A program made the translations under genes and the position numbers. The notes under the pieces were generated by a model. That model did not search any database, was not told where the DNA came from, and was given only the letters and a program-made list of their open reading frames with translations. From assembly GCF_025128055.1 (NCBI RefSeq), contig NZ_JAHLYS010000029.1:1-56640 (forward strand): 56,640 nucleotides of DNA, given 5' to 3'. Below, one piece after another: positions 16,466-26,003 of the stretch (its first letter is position 1; each line of letters begins with the position of its first letter). The DNA is from Synechococcus sp. CS-1329 (GTDB taxonomy: Bacteria > Cyanobacteriota > Cyanobacteriia > PCC-6307 > Cyanobiaceae).

Positions 16466-17325
16466 GCGCGGGATTCGGGCGTGTCCTCGGCCACGGTACG
16501 TCCAGTGGGAAGCGGCACCACCGAGCCGCCCACAGCCTTGGTCGGGGTTTTGGTGGAGGAAGGGGCCAGGGCGGCCGTGAGCAGCTCCCGCAGACGGCTG
16601 CTGGTGATCGGCCGCTCCAACCTGCCCTGGCGGGCCAGGGAGAGGGTGCCGGTCTCTTCCGAGATCACGATGCAGAGGCAGCGATCGAAGCGCTCAGTGA
16701 TGCCCAGGGCCGCCAGGTGGCGGGTGCCATAGCGGGTGATGCCCTGGCGCGAGAGGGGCAGGATCACCCCTGCCGAGAGGATCCTGCTGCCGCGCAACAG
16801 CAGAGCACCATCGTGCAGAGGGGTGTCGGCGGCAAACAGGTTCAGCACCAGATCCACCGAGAGCATCGCGTCGAGCTCGATGCCGGGGTTGAGAAAATCC
16901 TCCGGGCGCAGATCACTGCCCAGATCCACAAGGATCAGGGCGCCGCGGCGTCCTTGGGAGAGGCGGCCAGAGGCTTCGGTGAGCATCGCCACCGCCCCCG
17001 ACATCTCCTGATCGACCCCCTGGTTCCCCAGCAGCACATCGAGGCGACCGGTGCCCAGCAGCTCCATCAGGCGCCGCAGCTCCCCCTGCCAGAGAATCGC
17101 CAGGGCCAGGCTGCAACCCAGCACCACCGCCTCCAGCAGGCGGGTGGTGAGCGGCAGGTTGGCGAAGCGCTGGACCACCCAGACCAGGGCCACCAGAAAC
17201 AGCCACCCGCGCAACAGCCAGAGGGTGCGGGATTCGCGCACCCGGGCCAGCAACAGCATCCCCAGGGCCGAGGCGAACAGCAGATCCAGCAGCAGGCGCA
17301 GATCGAGGAGCCTCAGCCAGACCAC
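16462..17325 (-). CDS. cdaA: Diadenylate cyclase (c-di-AMP synthase, CdaA/DacA type)
   Basis: Makes cyclic di-AMP from two ATP. Residues 1-90 hold three hydrophobic membrane segments, then the DAC domain follows with the DGA motif ([10 protein letters not shown]) and, in place of the classical RHR motif, GTRHLAALG. The conserved [11 protein letters not shown] stretch follows. The Arg-to-Leu change in the third motif position is read directly from codons CGC CAC CTG. It may be normal for cyanobacterial enzymes, which I cannot check. The start is a GTG at 17325, 20 bases after lysA. The lysA-cdaA-uppS order ties c-di-AMP to cell-wall precursor synthesis. Confidence 0.93.
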   Translation of the reverse strand: MVWLRLLDLRLLLDLLFASALGMLLLARVRESRTLWLLRGWLFLVALVWVVQRFANLPLTTRLLEAVVLGCSLALAILWQGELRRLMELLGTGRLDVLLGNQGVDQEMSGAVAMLTEASGRLSQGRRGALILVDLGSDLRPEDFLNPGIELDAMLSVDLVLNLFAADTPLHDGALLLRGSRILSAGVILPLSRQGITRYGTRHLAALGITERFDRCLCIVISEETGTLSLARQGRLERPITSSRLRELLTAALAPSSTKTPTKAVGGSVVPLPTGRTVAEDTPESRA

Positions 17326-17345
17326 AGATCCCTACAGCACTTGGC

Positions 17346-18731
17346 TCATGCTATCGGCCGAAAACGTTCTGGCAGCACATCGTGGAGCAGCAGCTCGTCT
17401 GGTCGCTCCCGCCGCTGCACCAGCTCCGCCTGACCCCCGTGCACCAGCACCGCCGCGGGTCTGGGGATGCGGTTGTAGTTCGAGGCCATCGAGGCGTTGT
17501 AGGCGCCGGTGGCGAAGACCACCAGCAGATCGCCGCTGCTGCTGGCCGGCAGGGCCAGGTCCTTGAGCAGCACATCACCGGATTCGCAGTGCTTGCCCGC
17601 CACCGTGACCGTTTCCGTGGGCGTGGCCGTGGGCCGCTCCGCCAGCACAGCCGTGTAGCTCGATTGATAGGTGATCGGCCGGGGGTTGTCGCTCATGCCC
17701 CCATCCACCGAGAGGTAGGTGCGCAGGCCAGGGATCTGCTTGCGGCTGCCGATCGTGTAAACGGTGAGGCCGGCGGTGGCCACCAGGGAGCGCCCCGGTT
17801 CGCACAGCAGCCGCGGCAGCTCCAGATCCCGCTCGCGGCAGGCACGCACCACGGCCTCGGCCACGCCCCTCACCCACTCCTGGATGGTCGGGGGATCGTC
17901 GGAGCTCACATAGCGGATGCCCAGGCCGCCGCCCACATTCAGATCGGTCACAGGGTGGCCGAGGGAGCGGGCCAGGGCCAGGGCATCGGCCATCACCCCA
18001 GCCAGATCACGGTGGGGCTGCAGCTCGAAGATCTGCGAGCCGATGTGGGCATGGAGCCCCGTGAGCCGGGCCCAGGCACAACTGGCCAGACGGCGCAGCA
18101 CCGGTTCGAGCTGGTCGGGGTCGAAGCCGAACTTGCTGTCGAGGTGGCCGGTGCGGATGTACTCGTGGGTGTGGCACTCGATGCCGGGAGTGAAGCGCAG
18201 CATCAGCGGCACCACCCGGCCGGCGGCGGGGGCCAGCTCGGCGAGGCGCTCCAGGTCGTGGTCGTTGTCCACCACCACGGTCACGCCGTGGGCCACCGCC
18301 AGGGAGATCTCCTCATCCGACTTGTTGTTCCCGTGCAGCACGATCCGCTCCGGCGGCATGCCCCCCTGCAGGGCCGTGAGCAGTTCACCCGCTGAGACGG
18401 CATCGAGGCCGAGGCCTTCTGAGGCCACCAGGGCACTGAGCATCAAGCTGCTGTTGGCCTTGGAGGCGTAGAGCGCCAGCGAGGGACCGGGATAGTGGGC
18501 GGCGAGGGCCTCGCGATAGGCCCCGCAGCTGGCCCGCAGCGTGGCTTCATCGAGCACATACAGCGGTGTGCCATAGCGGCGGGCCAGATCACCCAGGTCA
18601 CAGCCGCCCACCTGCAGCTGCTCACGGTCGTCGAGGGCTGTGGTGAGCGGCGTGAGATTGCGGTTGGGGCTGAGCGAATCAGCGTTCAACTCAAAGGGGC
18701 GCGTCGCCTCAGTGACGGAAGAAACGGTCAT
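17346..18731 (-). CDS. lysA: Diaminopimelate decarboxylase
   Basis: PLP enzyme converting meso-diaminopimelate to lysine. The fold III PLP-Lys motif is LALYASKANSS. HGNNKSDEEI, HAHIGSQIF, GGGLGIRY, EPGRSLV and the catalytic CESGDVL near the C-terminus are all present. I place the start at the ATG of 18731 (MTVSSVTEATRP) because AAGG lies eight bases upstream; an ATG nine bases earlier (18740) is possible. The open frame extends much further upstream but into low-quality sequence antisense to rimI. Heads the minus-strand operon lysA-cdaA-uppS-bioB-trhO. Confidence 0.95.
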   Translation of the reverse strand: MTVSSVTEATRPFELNADSLSPNRNLTPLTTALDDREQLQVGGCDLGDLARRYGTPLYVLDEATLRASCGAYREALAAHYPGPSLALYASKANSSLMLSALVASEGLGLDAVSAGELLTALQGGMPPERIVLHGNNKSDEEISLAVAHGVTVVVDNDHDLERLAELAPAAGRVVPLMLRFTPGIECHTHEYIRTGHLDSKFGFDPDQLEPVLRRLASCAWARLTGLHAHIGSQIFELQPHRDLAGVMADALALARSLGHPVTDLNVGGGLGIRYVSSDDPPTIQEWVRGVAEAVVRACRERDLELPRLLCEPGRSLVATAGLTVYTIGSRKQIPGLRTYLSVDGGMSDNPRPITYQSSYTAVLAERPTATPTETVTVAGKHCESGDVLLKDLALPASSSGDLLVVFATGAYNASMASNYNRIPRPAAVLVHGGQAELVQRRERPDELLLHDVLPERFRPIA

Positions 18732-18777
18732 CGGCGCCATCCTTGGATCTGAATCCTGATTGCAGACAATCGTAAGG

Positions 18778-19284
18778 ATGAGCCTCGAAGCGGCAGGGCC
18801 GGGGGAATTCAAGACGCGGCGCCTGGGGCCCGACCACGCTGAGGCCTGCCACCAGCTCGATCGGCTCTGCCGCCCCCAGGGCTGGGCGCTGAACCAGTGG
18901 CACCAGGAGCTGGAGGCCCAGGAGCTGGCGGCCGGCGAGCGCTGGGTGCTGGGCGTGCTGGGTGGATCACAACTGCTGGCGGTGGGCAGCGGCTGGCTGA
19001 TCCTCGATGAACTGCAGATCCTGCTGGTGCTGGTGCACCCCACCCGGCGGCGAACCGGCCTGGCCCGGCGGCTGATGGGCGAGCTGATGCACCAGGGGCA
19101 AGAGCGGGGTGCCAGCGCGGCCAGCCTTGAGGTGGCCGCCGGCAACATCGCCGCCCTGGGGCTCTACGCCTCGCTCGGATTCCGCAACACCGGCCGTCGT
19201 CGCGGTTACTACCGCGATGGCCAGGATGCTCTGATCCAATGGTGCCAACTCAAGGGCTGCGCCGGATCGTTCAGCCCCTATTGA
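18778..19284 (+). CDS. rimI: Ribosomal-protein-alanine acetyltransferase-like GNAT (RimI)
   Basis: GNAT N-acetyltransferase of the RimI type, which acetylates the N-terminus of ribosomal protein S18. Visible motifs are LVHPTRRRTGLARRLMGELM (acetyl-CoA loop RRTGLA) and the C-terminal AALGLYASLGFRNTGRRRGYY, which is highly typical of RimI. It is divergent from lysA with only 46 bases between start codons. I chose the ATG at 18778; a TTG at 18760 would add six residues. Substrate assignment is by family pattern only. Confidence 0.85.
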   Translation: MSLEAAGPGEFKTRRLGPDHAEACHQLDRLCRPQGWALNQWHQELEAQELAAGERWVLGVLGGSQLLAVGSGWLILDELQILLVLVHPTRRRTGLARRLMGELMHQGQERGASAASLEVAAGNIAALGLYASLGFRNTGRRRGYYRDGQDALIQWCQLKGCAGSFSPY

Positions 19285-19356
19285 GTGCAACTGCACTGGC
19301 TGGCGTTGACGAAGGTGCGGATTGCCGCCCTTTGTTGATGCGTAAGGCCGTACGAA

Positions 19357-19368
19357 TTCAAGCTTGAA
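19357..19368. repeat. 12-bp perfect palindrome upstream of clpC
   Basis: TTCAAGCTTGAA lies 120 bases before the clpC ATG in the 203-base gap behind rimI. It is a candidate operator for clpC, but a chance palindrome cannot be excluded. No convincing -35/-10 pair is visible; the sequence TAGATT at about 19457 is a weak -10 candidate. Confidence 0.3.
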
Positions 19369-19487
19369 CGTGTGGCAATTGAGCCGGAACACCCCAGTGC
19401 TGCCAGCGGATTCGCCCGAACTCAAGTCAGAATCACGCACACCCTCTCAGCCCTGATAGATTGGGGTGACTTGCACAGGCACCGCAG

Positions 19488-22058
19488 ATGTTCGAGCGGT
19501 TTACCGAGAAGGCCATCAAAGTGATCATGCTGGCCCAGGAAGAGGCTCGAAGGCTGGGTCACAACTTCGTGGGCACTGAACAGATCCTGTTGGGCCTGAT
19601 CGGTGAGGGCACCGGTGTGGCCGCCAAGGTGCTCAAGTCGATGGGGGTCAATCTCAAGGATGCCCGGGTCGAGGTGGAGAAGATCATCGGCCGTGGCTCC
19701 GGCTTCGTGGCGGTTGAAATCCCCTTCACTCCCCGCGCCAAGCGGGTGCTGGAGCTTTCCCTCGAAGAAGCACGTCAGCTCGGCCACAACTACATCGGCA
19801 CCGAACACCTGCTGCTGGGTCTGATCCGCGAAGGCGAGGGCGTCGCTGCCAGGGTTCTGGAGAACCTCGGTGTCGACCTGGCCAAGGTGCGCACCCAGGT
19901 GATCCGCATGCTCGGCGAAACCGCCGAGGTCACCGCCGGCGGTGGTGGCAACAAAGGCTCCACCAAAACGCCCACCCTCGACGAATTCGGCAGCAACCTC
20001 ACCCAGCTTGCCGCCGAGGGCAAGCTCGACCCCGTGGTGGGTCGCCACAACGAAATCGATCGCGTCATTCAGATCCTCGGGCGCCGCACCAAAAACAACC
20101 CGGTGCTGATCGGTGAGCCCGGCGTCGGTAAAACCGCCATCGCCGAAGGTCTCGCCCAGCGCATCATCATCGGCGAAATTCCCGACATCCTCGAGGACAA
20201 GCGGGTTCTCACCCTCGACATCGGCCTGCTGGTGGCCGGCACCAAATACAGGGGTGAATTCGAGGAGCGCCTCAAGAAGATCATGGAAGAGATCCGCAGC
20301 GCGGGCAACGTGATCCTGGTGATCGATGAGGTGCACACCCTGATCGGAGCCGGTGCCGCCGAAGGAGCCATCGACGCCGCCAACATTCTCAAGCCGGCCC
20401 TGGCCCGCGGCGAACTCCAGTGCATCGGCGCCACCACCCTCGATGAGTACCGCAAACACATCGAGCGCGATGCTGCCCTGGAGCGCCGCTTCCAGCCAGT
20501 GATGGTGGGGGAACCCTCCGTGGTCGACACCATCGAGATTCTGCGCGGCCTGCGCGAGCGCTATGAGCAGCACCATCGCCTCAAAATCAGCGATGAAGCT
20601 CTTGTGGCCGCCGCCACCCTCGGTGATCGCTACATCTCCGATCGCTTCCTGCCCGACAAGGCCATCGATCTGGTGGATGAAGCCGGCAGCCGCGTGCGCC
20701 TGATGAATTCCAAGCTGCCGCCGGCCGCCAAGGAGCTTGACAAGCAACTGCGGGGCATTCAGAAGCAGAAAGAAGATTCCGTCCGTCAGCAGGATTTCGG
20801 CAAAGCCGGAGAACTGCGCGACAAAGAAGTGGAACTGCGCGATCAGATCCGCTCGATCCTCCAGGCCCGCCGCGACGAGGAACCCACCGTCTCCACCGCC
20901 GTGGAAGGCTCCAGTGAAGCCATCGCCGAGGCCGAAGCCAGCACTGCGGCCGACAACGCCCTGAGCTCCTCCAGCGGCGAACGCCATCCGGTGGTCACCG
21001 AGGAGGACATCGCCCAGATCGTGGCCTCCTGGACCGGTGTTCCCGTTCAGAAGCTCACCGAGAGCGAGTCGGTGAAGCTGCTGAACATGGAGGAGACCCT
21101 GCACCAGCGCCTGATCGGTCAAGACGAAGCCGTCAAGGCCGTGTCCAAGGCCATCCGCCGCGCCCGGGTGGGCCTGAAGAACCCCAACCGTCCGATCGCC
21201 AGCTTCATCTTTTCCGGTCCCACCGGCGTCGGCAAAACAGAGCTCACCAAGGCCCTGGCTGCCTATTTCTTCGGCAGCGAAGAGTCGATGATTCGCCTCG
21301 ACATGTCCGAATTCATGGAGCGGCACACCGTCAGCAAGCTGATCGGTTCGCCTCCTGGGTATGTGGGCTTCAACGAAGGCGGTCAGCTCACCGAAGCCGT
21401 GCGCCGTCGTCCCTACACCGTGGTGCTCTTCGATGAGATCGAGAAAGCTCACCCCGATGTCTTCAACCTGCTGCTGCAGCTCCTCGAAGATGGTCGCCTG
21501 ACCGATTCCAAGGGCCGCACGGTGGACTTCAAGAACACCTTGATCATCATGACCTCGAACATCGGTTCGAAAGTGATCGAGAAAGGCGGTGGTGGCCTGG
21601 GGTTCGAATTCTCCGGCGCTGCGGTTGAAGAAACTCAGTACAACCGCATCCGCTCGTTGGTGAACGAGGAGCTGAAGCAGTACTTCCGCCCTGAGTTCCT
21701 CAACCGTCTCGATGAGATCATCGTCTTCCGGCAACTCAGCCGCGACGAGGTCAAGGAAATCGCCGAGATCATGCTGCGCGAGGTGTTCGGGCGTATGCAG
21801 GAGAAGGGCATCGGCCTTTCGGTCACCGAGGCCTTCAAGGAGCGCCTTGTCGAAGAGGGCTACAACCCCAGCTACGGCGCCCGTCCCCTGCGGCGAGCCG
21901 TGATGCGCCTGCTCGAAGATTCCCTGGCGGAGGAATTCCTCTCCGGGCGTCTCAAGGATGGCGATTCGGCCCTGGTCGACGTCAACGACGAGAAGCAGGT
22001 GGTGATCCGCCACCAGACCGTGGTTGCGGAGCCGGAACTGGCTGCTGCCAGCGTCTGA
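19488..22058 (+). CDS. clpC: ATP-dependent Clp protease ATP-binding subunit ClpC
   Basis: Hsp100 unfoldase that feeds substrates to ClpP; in cyanobacteria and plastids it is essential for protein quality control. The 856-residue protein has two Clp-N repeats (1-145), AAA-1 with Walker A GEPGVGKT (209-216) and Walker [11 protein letters not shown], a UVR/middle region ([20 protein letters not shown]), then AAA-2 with GPTGVGKT and [11 protein letters not shown]. The D2-small domain is complete ([19 protein letters not shown]). The UVR-containing short middle region separates it from ClpB. Full length, no anomalies. Confidence 0.98.
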   Translation: MFERFTEKAIKVIMLAQEEARRLGHNFVGTEQILLGLIGEGTGVAAKVLKSMGVNLKDARVEVEKIIGRGSGFVAVEIPFTPRAKRVLELSLEEARQLGHNYIGTEHLLLGLIREGEGVAARVLENLGVDLAKVRTQVIRMLGETAEVTAGGGGNKGSTKTPTLDEFGSNLTQLAAEGKLDPVVGRHNEIDRVIQILGRRTKNNPVLIGEPGVGKTAIAEGLAQRIIIGEIPDILEDKRVLTLDIGLLVAGTKYRGEFEERLKKIMEEIRSAGNVILVIDEVHTLIGAGAAEGAIDAANILKPALARGELQCIGATTLDEYRKHIERDAALERRFQPVMVGEPSVVDTIEILRGLRERYEQHHRLKISDEALVAAATLGDRYISDRFLPDKAIDLVDEAGSRVRLMNSKLPPAAKELDKQLRGIQKQKEDSVRQQDFGKAGELRDKEVELRDQIRSILQARRDEEPTVSTAVEGSSEAIAEAEASTAADNALSSSSGERHPVVTEEDIAQIVASWTGVPVQKLTESESVKLLNMEETLHQRLIGQDEAVKAVSKAIRRARVGLKNPNRPIASFIFSGPTGVGKTELTKALAAYFFGSEESMIRLDMSEFMERHTVSKLIGSPPGYVGFNEGGQLTEAVRRRPYTVVLFDEIEKAHPDVFNLLLQLLEDGRLTDSKGRTVDFKNTLIIMTSNIGSKVIEKGGGGLGFEFSGAAVEETQYNRIRSLVNEELKQYFRPEFLNRLDEIIVFRQLSRDEVKEIAEIMLREVFGRMQEKGIGLSVTEAFKERLVEEGYNPSYGARPLRRAVMRLLEDSLAEEFLSGRLKDGDSALVDVNDEKQVVIRHQTVVAEPELAAASV

Positions 22059-22065
22059 CGTTTCG

Positions 22066-23220
22066 ATGGTGACAGCCCTCAGTCAGCATGCGATCGCCCC
22101 CGCCCGCCTGGTGCGGGGGCCTTCGGCCTGGAAGGCCTCGCTTGATTCCCTCCCCTCCCTCTGCCGTCGGCCGTTGCTGCTGGGCCGCAGCCAGGCCACC
22201 GCACTCCTGCGCCAGCAGGCCTGCGCTGATCTGCAAAGCCTCGCTCTGGAACCCCTCGCGGCCGACCTTCAGTTCGATTGCTGCGAGATTGATCTAAAGC
22301 GCCTGGCAACCGAAGCTCAGGCCGGCCGCTGCGACGGGGTGATCGCCATGGGCGGCGGCAAGGTGCTCGATGCCGGCAAGCTGCTGGCCCATCGCCTCGG
22401 CCTGGCCTGCATCACGGTGCCCACCAGCGCCGCCACCTGTGCCGGCTGGACGGCCCTGGCCAACCTCTACTCAGCGGAAGGCGCCTTCCACTCCGATCTG
22501 GCCCTGGATCGCTGCCCCGATCTGCTGATCTTCGACCACGACCTGGTGCTGCAGGCCCCTCACCGCACCCTGGCCAGCGGCATCGCCGATGCCATTGCCA
22601 AGTGGTATGAGGCGTCGGTGAGCAGCGGCGCCAGCGGCGACGGCCTGGTGCAGCAGGCCGTGCAGCAGGCCCGGGTGCTGCGCGACCAACTCCTGCTGGA
22701 GGGAGACCTGGCCATGGCCGAGCCCGGCGGCGACGCCTGGGTACGGGTGGCTGAGGCCTCGGCACTCACTGCCGGCCTGATCGGCGGCCTCGGTGGTGCC
22801 CGCTGCCGCACCGTGGCCGCCCACGCCGTTCACAACGGCCTCACTCAGCTGCCCGCCTGCCATCACCTGCTGCACGGCGAGAAGGTGGGCTTCGGCGTGC
22901 TCGTGCAGCTGCGGCTGGAGGAGTTGCTCGGTGGCCACCGGCTGGCCAGCCAGGCCCGCCGCCAGCTGATTTCTTTCTTCCGTTGTCTGAATCTGCCGGT
23001 GAGCCTGGAAGATCTGGGCCTGGCCGAAGCCAGCCTCAACGACCTCAACAACGTCTGTACCTTTGCCGTTCGCCCCGGCTCCGACCTGCACCACCTGCCC
23101 TTCCCCGTGAGCGCCAACGACCTGCTGACCGCCATGGTGAGCACCACAGCGGAGTCGAAGCCGGCGGCGGAGTGCAGCCAGATCAGCGAAGCCCAGCTCT
23201 GCCCAGAGACCAGTCCTTGA
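22066..23220 (+). CDS. Iron-containing alcohol dehydrogenase family protein (glycerol dehydrogenase-like)
   Basis: A 384-residue oxidoreductase of the iron-alcohol dehydrogenase/dehydroquinate synthase-like fold. The nucleotide-binding motif is VIAMGGGKVLDAGK, followed by VPTSAATCAGWTALANLY. The metal ligands fit D in GIADAIAKWYE and His in AAHAVHNGL and HHLLHGEKVGFG. It is close to glycerol dehydrogenase and glycerol-1-phosphate dehydrogenase relatives, but the true substrate is not readable. The ATG at 22066 is seven bases behind clpC. Its stop overlaps the TTG start of the hydrolase gene. Confidence 0.8.
   Translation: MVTALSQHAIAPARLVRGPSAWKASLDSLPSLCRRPLLLGRSQATALLRQQACADLQSLALEPLAADLQFDCCEIDLKRLATEAQAGRCDGVIAMGGGKVLDAGKLLAHRLGLACITVPTSAATCAGWTALANLYSAEGAFHSDLALDRCPDLLIFDHDLVLQAPHRTLASGIADAIAKWYEASVSSGASGDGLVQQAVQQARVLRDQLLLEGDLAMAEPGGDAWVRVAEASALTAGLIGGLGGARCRTVAAHAVHNGLTQLPACHHLLHGEKVGFGVLVQLRLEELLGGHRLASQARRQLISFFRCLNLPVSLEDLGLAEASLNDLNNVCTFAVRPGSDLHHLPFPVSANDLLTAMVSTTAESKPAAECSQISEAQLCPETSP
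22096..22120 (+). repeat. Strong GC hairpin inside the start of the dehydrogenase gene
   Basis: A perfect 8-bp inverted repeat, GCCCCCGC (22096-22103) and GCGGGGGC (22113-22120) with a 9-base loop, lies within codons 11-19 of the dehydrogenase gene and 37 bases after the clpC stop. A HIP1 octamer (GCGATCGC, 22090-22097) overlaps its left arm. It could limit read-through from clpC or slow translation. There is no T-run. Confidence 0.45.
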
Positions 23221-24107
23221 GCCGCTTCCCCCAGGCGGAGTGGTGCCAAGGCCCGGAGTTGATTGCCAGAGCCGCCGGCACCCTGCTGGACCCCCAGGGC
23301 CGCGATCTGGCTGGACAGGTGCAGTGGTGGGAGTTGCCGGGCTTGAGTGATCGTTGGCCCGTGGCGGTGCTGGGGGAAGGGGAGCCACTGCTGCTCCTTC
23401 ATGGCTTCGACAGCTCGCTGCTGGAATTCCGCCGGCTGGCACCGCTGCTGGCGCCCCGCTTCCGGCTCTACATCCCTGACCTTTACGGCTTCGGCTTCAG
23501 CCCCCGGCCTGCCGCAGGCCGCTACAACCCCGATGGTGTGCTCGACCACCTCATGGCCGTGCTGGAGCGCATCGAGGCGGAATCCTCCCCAAAACCATCA
23601 CGGCCCCTGGGCGTCATCGGCGCCTCCATGGGCGGATCGGTGGCTGTGGAGCTGGCCCGCCGCTGCCCAGAGCGGGTGAACCGCCTGCTGCTGCTGGCAC
23701 CCGCCGGTCTCACCGGACGTCCGATGCCGCTGCCCCCCCTGCTGGATCGCCTCGGCGTGCGTTTTCTGGCGCTGCCTGGAGTGCGGCGAGGGCTTTGCCG
23801 GCAGGCCTTTGCTGATCCTGGCGCCAGCGTTGGGCCCGCTGAGGAAGAAATTGCTTCGCTGCATCTGCAGGTGATCGGCTGGGGCGAGGCGTTAGGTCGC
23901 TTCGCCCGCAGTGGAGGCTTCGCTGGTTGCGGTGTCCCCCTGCCCGCCCAGCCCCTGAAGGTGCTCTGGGGAGCCGAGGACCGCATCCTGCGCCAACCGC
24001 AGAAACAGGCAGCCCTGGCACTGCTGGGCGATCGGGTGGAGGAACTGACGGCCTGCGGTCACCTGCCCCATCTCGACCGCCCCGAGGCCGTGGCCGCCGC
24101 CTGCTGA
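23217..24107 (+). CDS. Alpha/beta hydrolase
   Basis: A 296-residue alpha/beta-fold hydrolase. The oxyanion-hole motif LLLLHGFDSS, PDLYGFGFS, the nucleophile elbow IGASMGGSVA (Ser in GASMGG) and the C-terminal acid/His region (LKVLWGAEDRIL and CGHLPHLDRPE) are all in order. The TTG start at 23217 overlaps the dehydrogenase stop (TTGA), and no better start is near it, so the two genes are coupled. Longer reading upstream would run through the dehydrogenase gene and is unlikely. Substrate unknown; the family includes haloperoxidase-like and esterase enzymes. Confidence 0.85.
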   Translation: MSRFPQAEWCQGPELIARAAGTLLDPQGRDLAGQVQWWELPGLSDRWPVAVLGEGEPLLLLHGFDSSLLEFRRLAPLLAPRFRLYIPDLYGFGFSPRPAAGRYNPDGVLDHLMAVLERIEAESSPKPSRPLGVIGASMGGSVAVELARRCPERVNRLLLLAPAGLTGRPMPLPPLLDRLGVRFLALPGVRRGLCRQAFADPGASVGPAEEEIASLHLQVIGWGEALGRFARSGGFAGCGVPLPAQPLKVLWGAEDRILRQPQKQAALALLGDRVEELTACGHLPHLDRPEAVAAAC

Positions 24108-24143
24108 GGGCAGAGGCGGCCAGAGGGCCTGTGGGGTCTCAGA

Positions 24144-25103
24144 TCACCAGAGGCCGCGGATCGGTGCCGACTCGGGGATGGGCTCCATGAAGGGCTCGGG
24201 CTCAGGCTGGGGCTGCGCCCGGGGGGTCGGGGCGGGGGTCACGACCACCGGCTCAGGAGCCGGCTGTCCGAAGCGATAACGGAAGCCCAGCTTGGCCCCG
24301 AAGTCGTTGTAGGCGTCGTAACGGATGTTCTCGCCGCTGAATCCGGAGGCGCCGGAGTAGGTGCCTTCGAGGTAAAGGTCACTGGCATTGCTGAGGCCAT
24401 AACTGACGCCGAGCTTGGCCTGCCAGCCAAACAGACCCTGGTTCGTGCTTCCGGTGGAGACGCTGTCACCACCACTGAAGATCCTGATGCGTGGGGTGCT
24501 CAGGTTGGTGTAACCGATGCCTCCACCGAGGTAAGGGGTCCAGCGGCTGCCGGTGCTGATGTCCCAGTAGGCGCTGGCAAAGATGTCGTTCTTGTTGATG
24601 ACGCCAGAGGAACCGACGTCAAAGTTGGACCCGTTGACCGAGAAGGAGGCGTCATTGACGCTGGCCCGGGTGTAGACGTAGCTCAGTTCGGTGCGGATCG
24701 CGCCGAAGTCGTAGCCGACGGCCAGATCACCGGAGAAGCCGCCACCGAAACCCAGATCGCCGTTCACGTTCTGGAAGCCGGCGTTGTCGAGGTTGCGCGT
24801 GCGGATGCCCGTATCGGTGGGCCAGGCGGCACCGAGGCCAAGGCCGAGATACCAACCAGTGGCCTGTTCATAGAGGGGTGTTTCAGCGCTTCCGAAGCTC
24901 TGGGCAACGGTGTCGCTGGCCTGGGAGCCTGGCTCGGCACTGGGGGGCAGGGCGATGGCGGCGCCATCGGGGGCCAGCAGGGCGGCAGCTCCGGGGCCCA
25001 CCGCAGCCGCTGGCTCGGCGGCACGGGCTGGGAGGGGCAGGAGGGTGCCCGCTGCGCTGGCGGCAGCCGCTGCCAGGGCAACGAAGGAAACTCTGGTTTT
25101 CAT
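24144..25103 (-). CDS. Outer-membrane beta-barrel protein
   Basis: A 319-residue exported protein. The start MKTRVSFVALAAAAASAAGT is a signal peptide ending near ARA-AEP. After an Ala-rich stretch, residues ~85-280 show alternating beta strands (GWYLGLGLGAAWPTD, GDLAVGYDFGAIRTELSYVY, ASAYWDISTGSRWTPYLGGG, GFRYRFG), the pattern of an eight-stranded OmpA-like/OprF-type surface barrel. A Pro/Glu-rich tail (PAPTPRAQPQPEPEP) follows and no OmpA peptidoglycan domain is present. The ATG at 25103 fits the signal peptide; a seven-residue upstream extension would spoil it. The 224 bases upstream, shared with the divergent DUF2993 gene, hold no promoter I can call. Confidence 0.85.
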   Translation of the reverse strand: MKTRVSFVALAAAAASAAGTLLPLPARAAEPAAAVGPGAAALLAPDGAAIALPPSAEPGSQASDTVAQSFGSAETPLYEQATGWYLGLGLGAAWPTDTGIRTRNLDNAGFQNVNGDLGFGGGFSGDLAVGYDFGAIRTELSYVYTRASVNDASFSVNGSNFDVGSSGVINKNDIFASAYWDISTGSRWTPYLGGGIGYTNLSTPRIRIFSGGDSVSTGSTNQGLFGWQAKLGVSYGLSNASDLYLEGTYSGASGFSGENIRYDAYNDFGAKLGFRYRFGQPAPEPVVVTPAPTPRAQPQPEPEPFMEPIPESAPIRGLW

Positions 25104-25327
25104 GATGAATCGTCCGGTCACTTTTATTCTCTAGATCTGGGGGTAACCTCCAAAGCAAAAACGGGCCAGAGCTTCACATGGCCGTCACCATCAGCTGGCG
25201 CTGACAATCAGCGTTCAACGAACGATCGCCGCCCAGCCGCCAGCCAGGGGAGAACCAGACCAGCAGGCTGCCCGCTGAGGAGGATGGATCCGTTTCTGTT
25301 AGGAGACACCATCTCGACGTCGAATGC

Positions 25328-25984
25328 ATGGCTGGAGCTGAACCCCCACAGCCATCTCCATCGCCCAACAAGGGTCCTGTGCTGCAGCTGCTCGCCTCAG
25401 GTCTCCAGATCTGGATCCGCAGCCAGTGCGAGGCCGTCGGCAGCCTGGAGGTGCAGCTGCATGGCTCCACCCTCAACCTGCTGCGCGGTCGCCTGGACGG
25501 GGTGAGCCTGATGGCCCGCCAGGTGGTGTACCAGGGGCTGGAGATCGAACTGGTGGAGCTGAAAAGCGATCCCCTGCGCATCCAGCTCGGTGGAGTGCTG
25601 CGCGGCCAGCCGGTGCAGTTGGAGCATGCCTTCCTGATCCAGGGCCTGGTGGCCTTCACGGCCGTTGGCCTGAGTGGCTCCCTGAACCGTCCCCGCTGGC
25701 AGGAACTCAGCGACCACCTCGGCGAACAGCTGCTGGGCCTCGGACCCCTGCGCCAGCTGCGCATCGCCCGGGGCGTCCTGGTGGTGGCTGCCGAGGCCCA
25801 GGGAGAAACTCAGCTGGTCGAGCTGGAAACCCGCCCCGAAGCCGACGAGGGCAGTGTCGCGATCCGTGACCTCAACGGACAGCTGCGCGGGCGCCTGCCG
25901 ATGGACCCGAACATCCGCATCGAGCGCGCCAGCCTCGAGGCCGACATGCTGCAGCTGCGGGGCGAAGCCCGGGTCACCCCCTGA
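25328..25984 (+). CDS. DUF2993 (LmeA-like) protein
   Basis: A 218-residue protein with the amphipathic strands of the DUF2993 family: LEVQLHGSTLNLLRGRLDGV, ARQVVYQGLEIELVELKSD and a repeat of the pattern near the C-terminus. Family members are thought to bind lipid-like molecules at membranes and are widespread in cyanobacteria. No signal peptide is evident in this copy. It faces the convergent cdsA gene with 19 bases between stops. Confidence 0.75.
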   Translation: MAGAEPPQPSPSPNKGPVLQLLASGLQIWIRSQCEAVGSLEVQLHGSTLNLLRGRLDGVSLMARQVVYQGLEIELVELKSDPLRIQLGGVLRGQPVQLEHAFLIQGLVAFTAVGLSGSLNRPRWQELSDHLGEQLLGLGPLRQLRIARGVLVVAAEAQGETQLVELETRPEADEGSVAIRDLNGQLRGRLPMDPNIRIERASLEADMLQLRGEARVTP

Positions 25985-26003
25985 GCAGGCCTCAGTCCAG
26001 CGC

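Noticed and set aside
14951-16732. 593-residue plus-strand frame across bioB-uppS-cdaA
   Set aside because: It crosses three recognisable minus-strand genes and has the low-complexity look of an antisense shadow.
18732-19148. N-terminal extension of lysA in the long open frame
   Set aside because: It lies antisense to rimI, is not LysA-like, and an ATG with AAGG upstream fits the family start.
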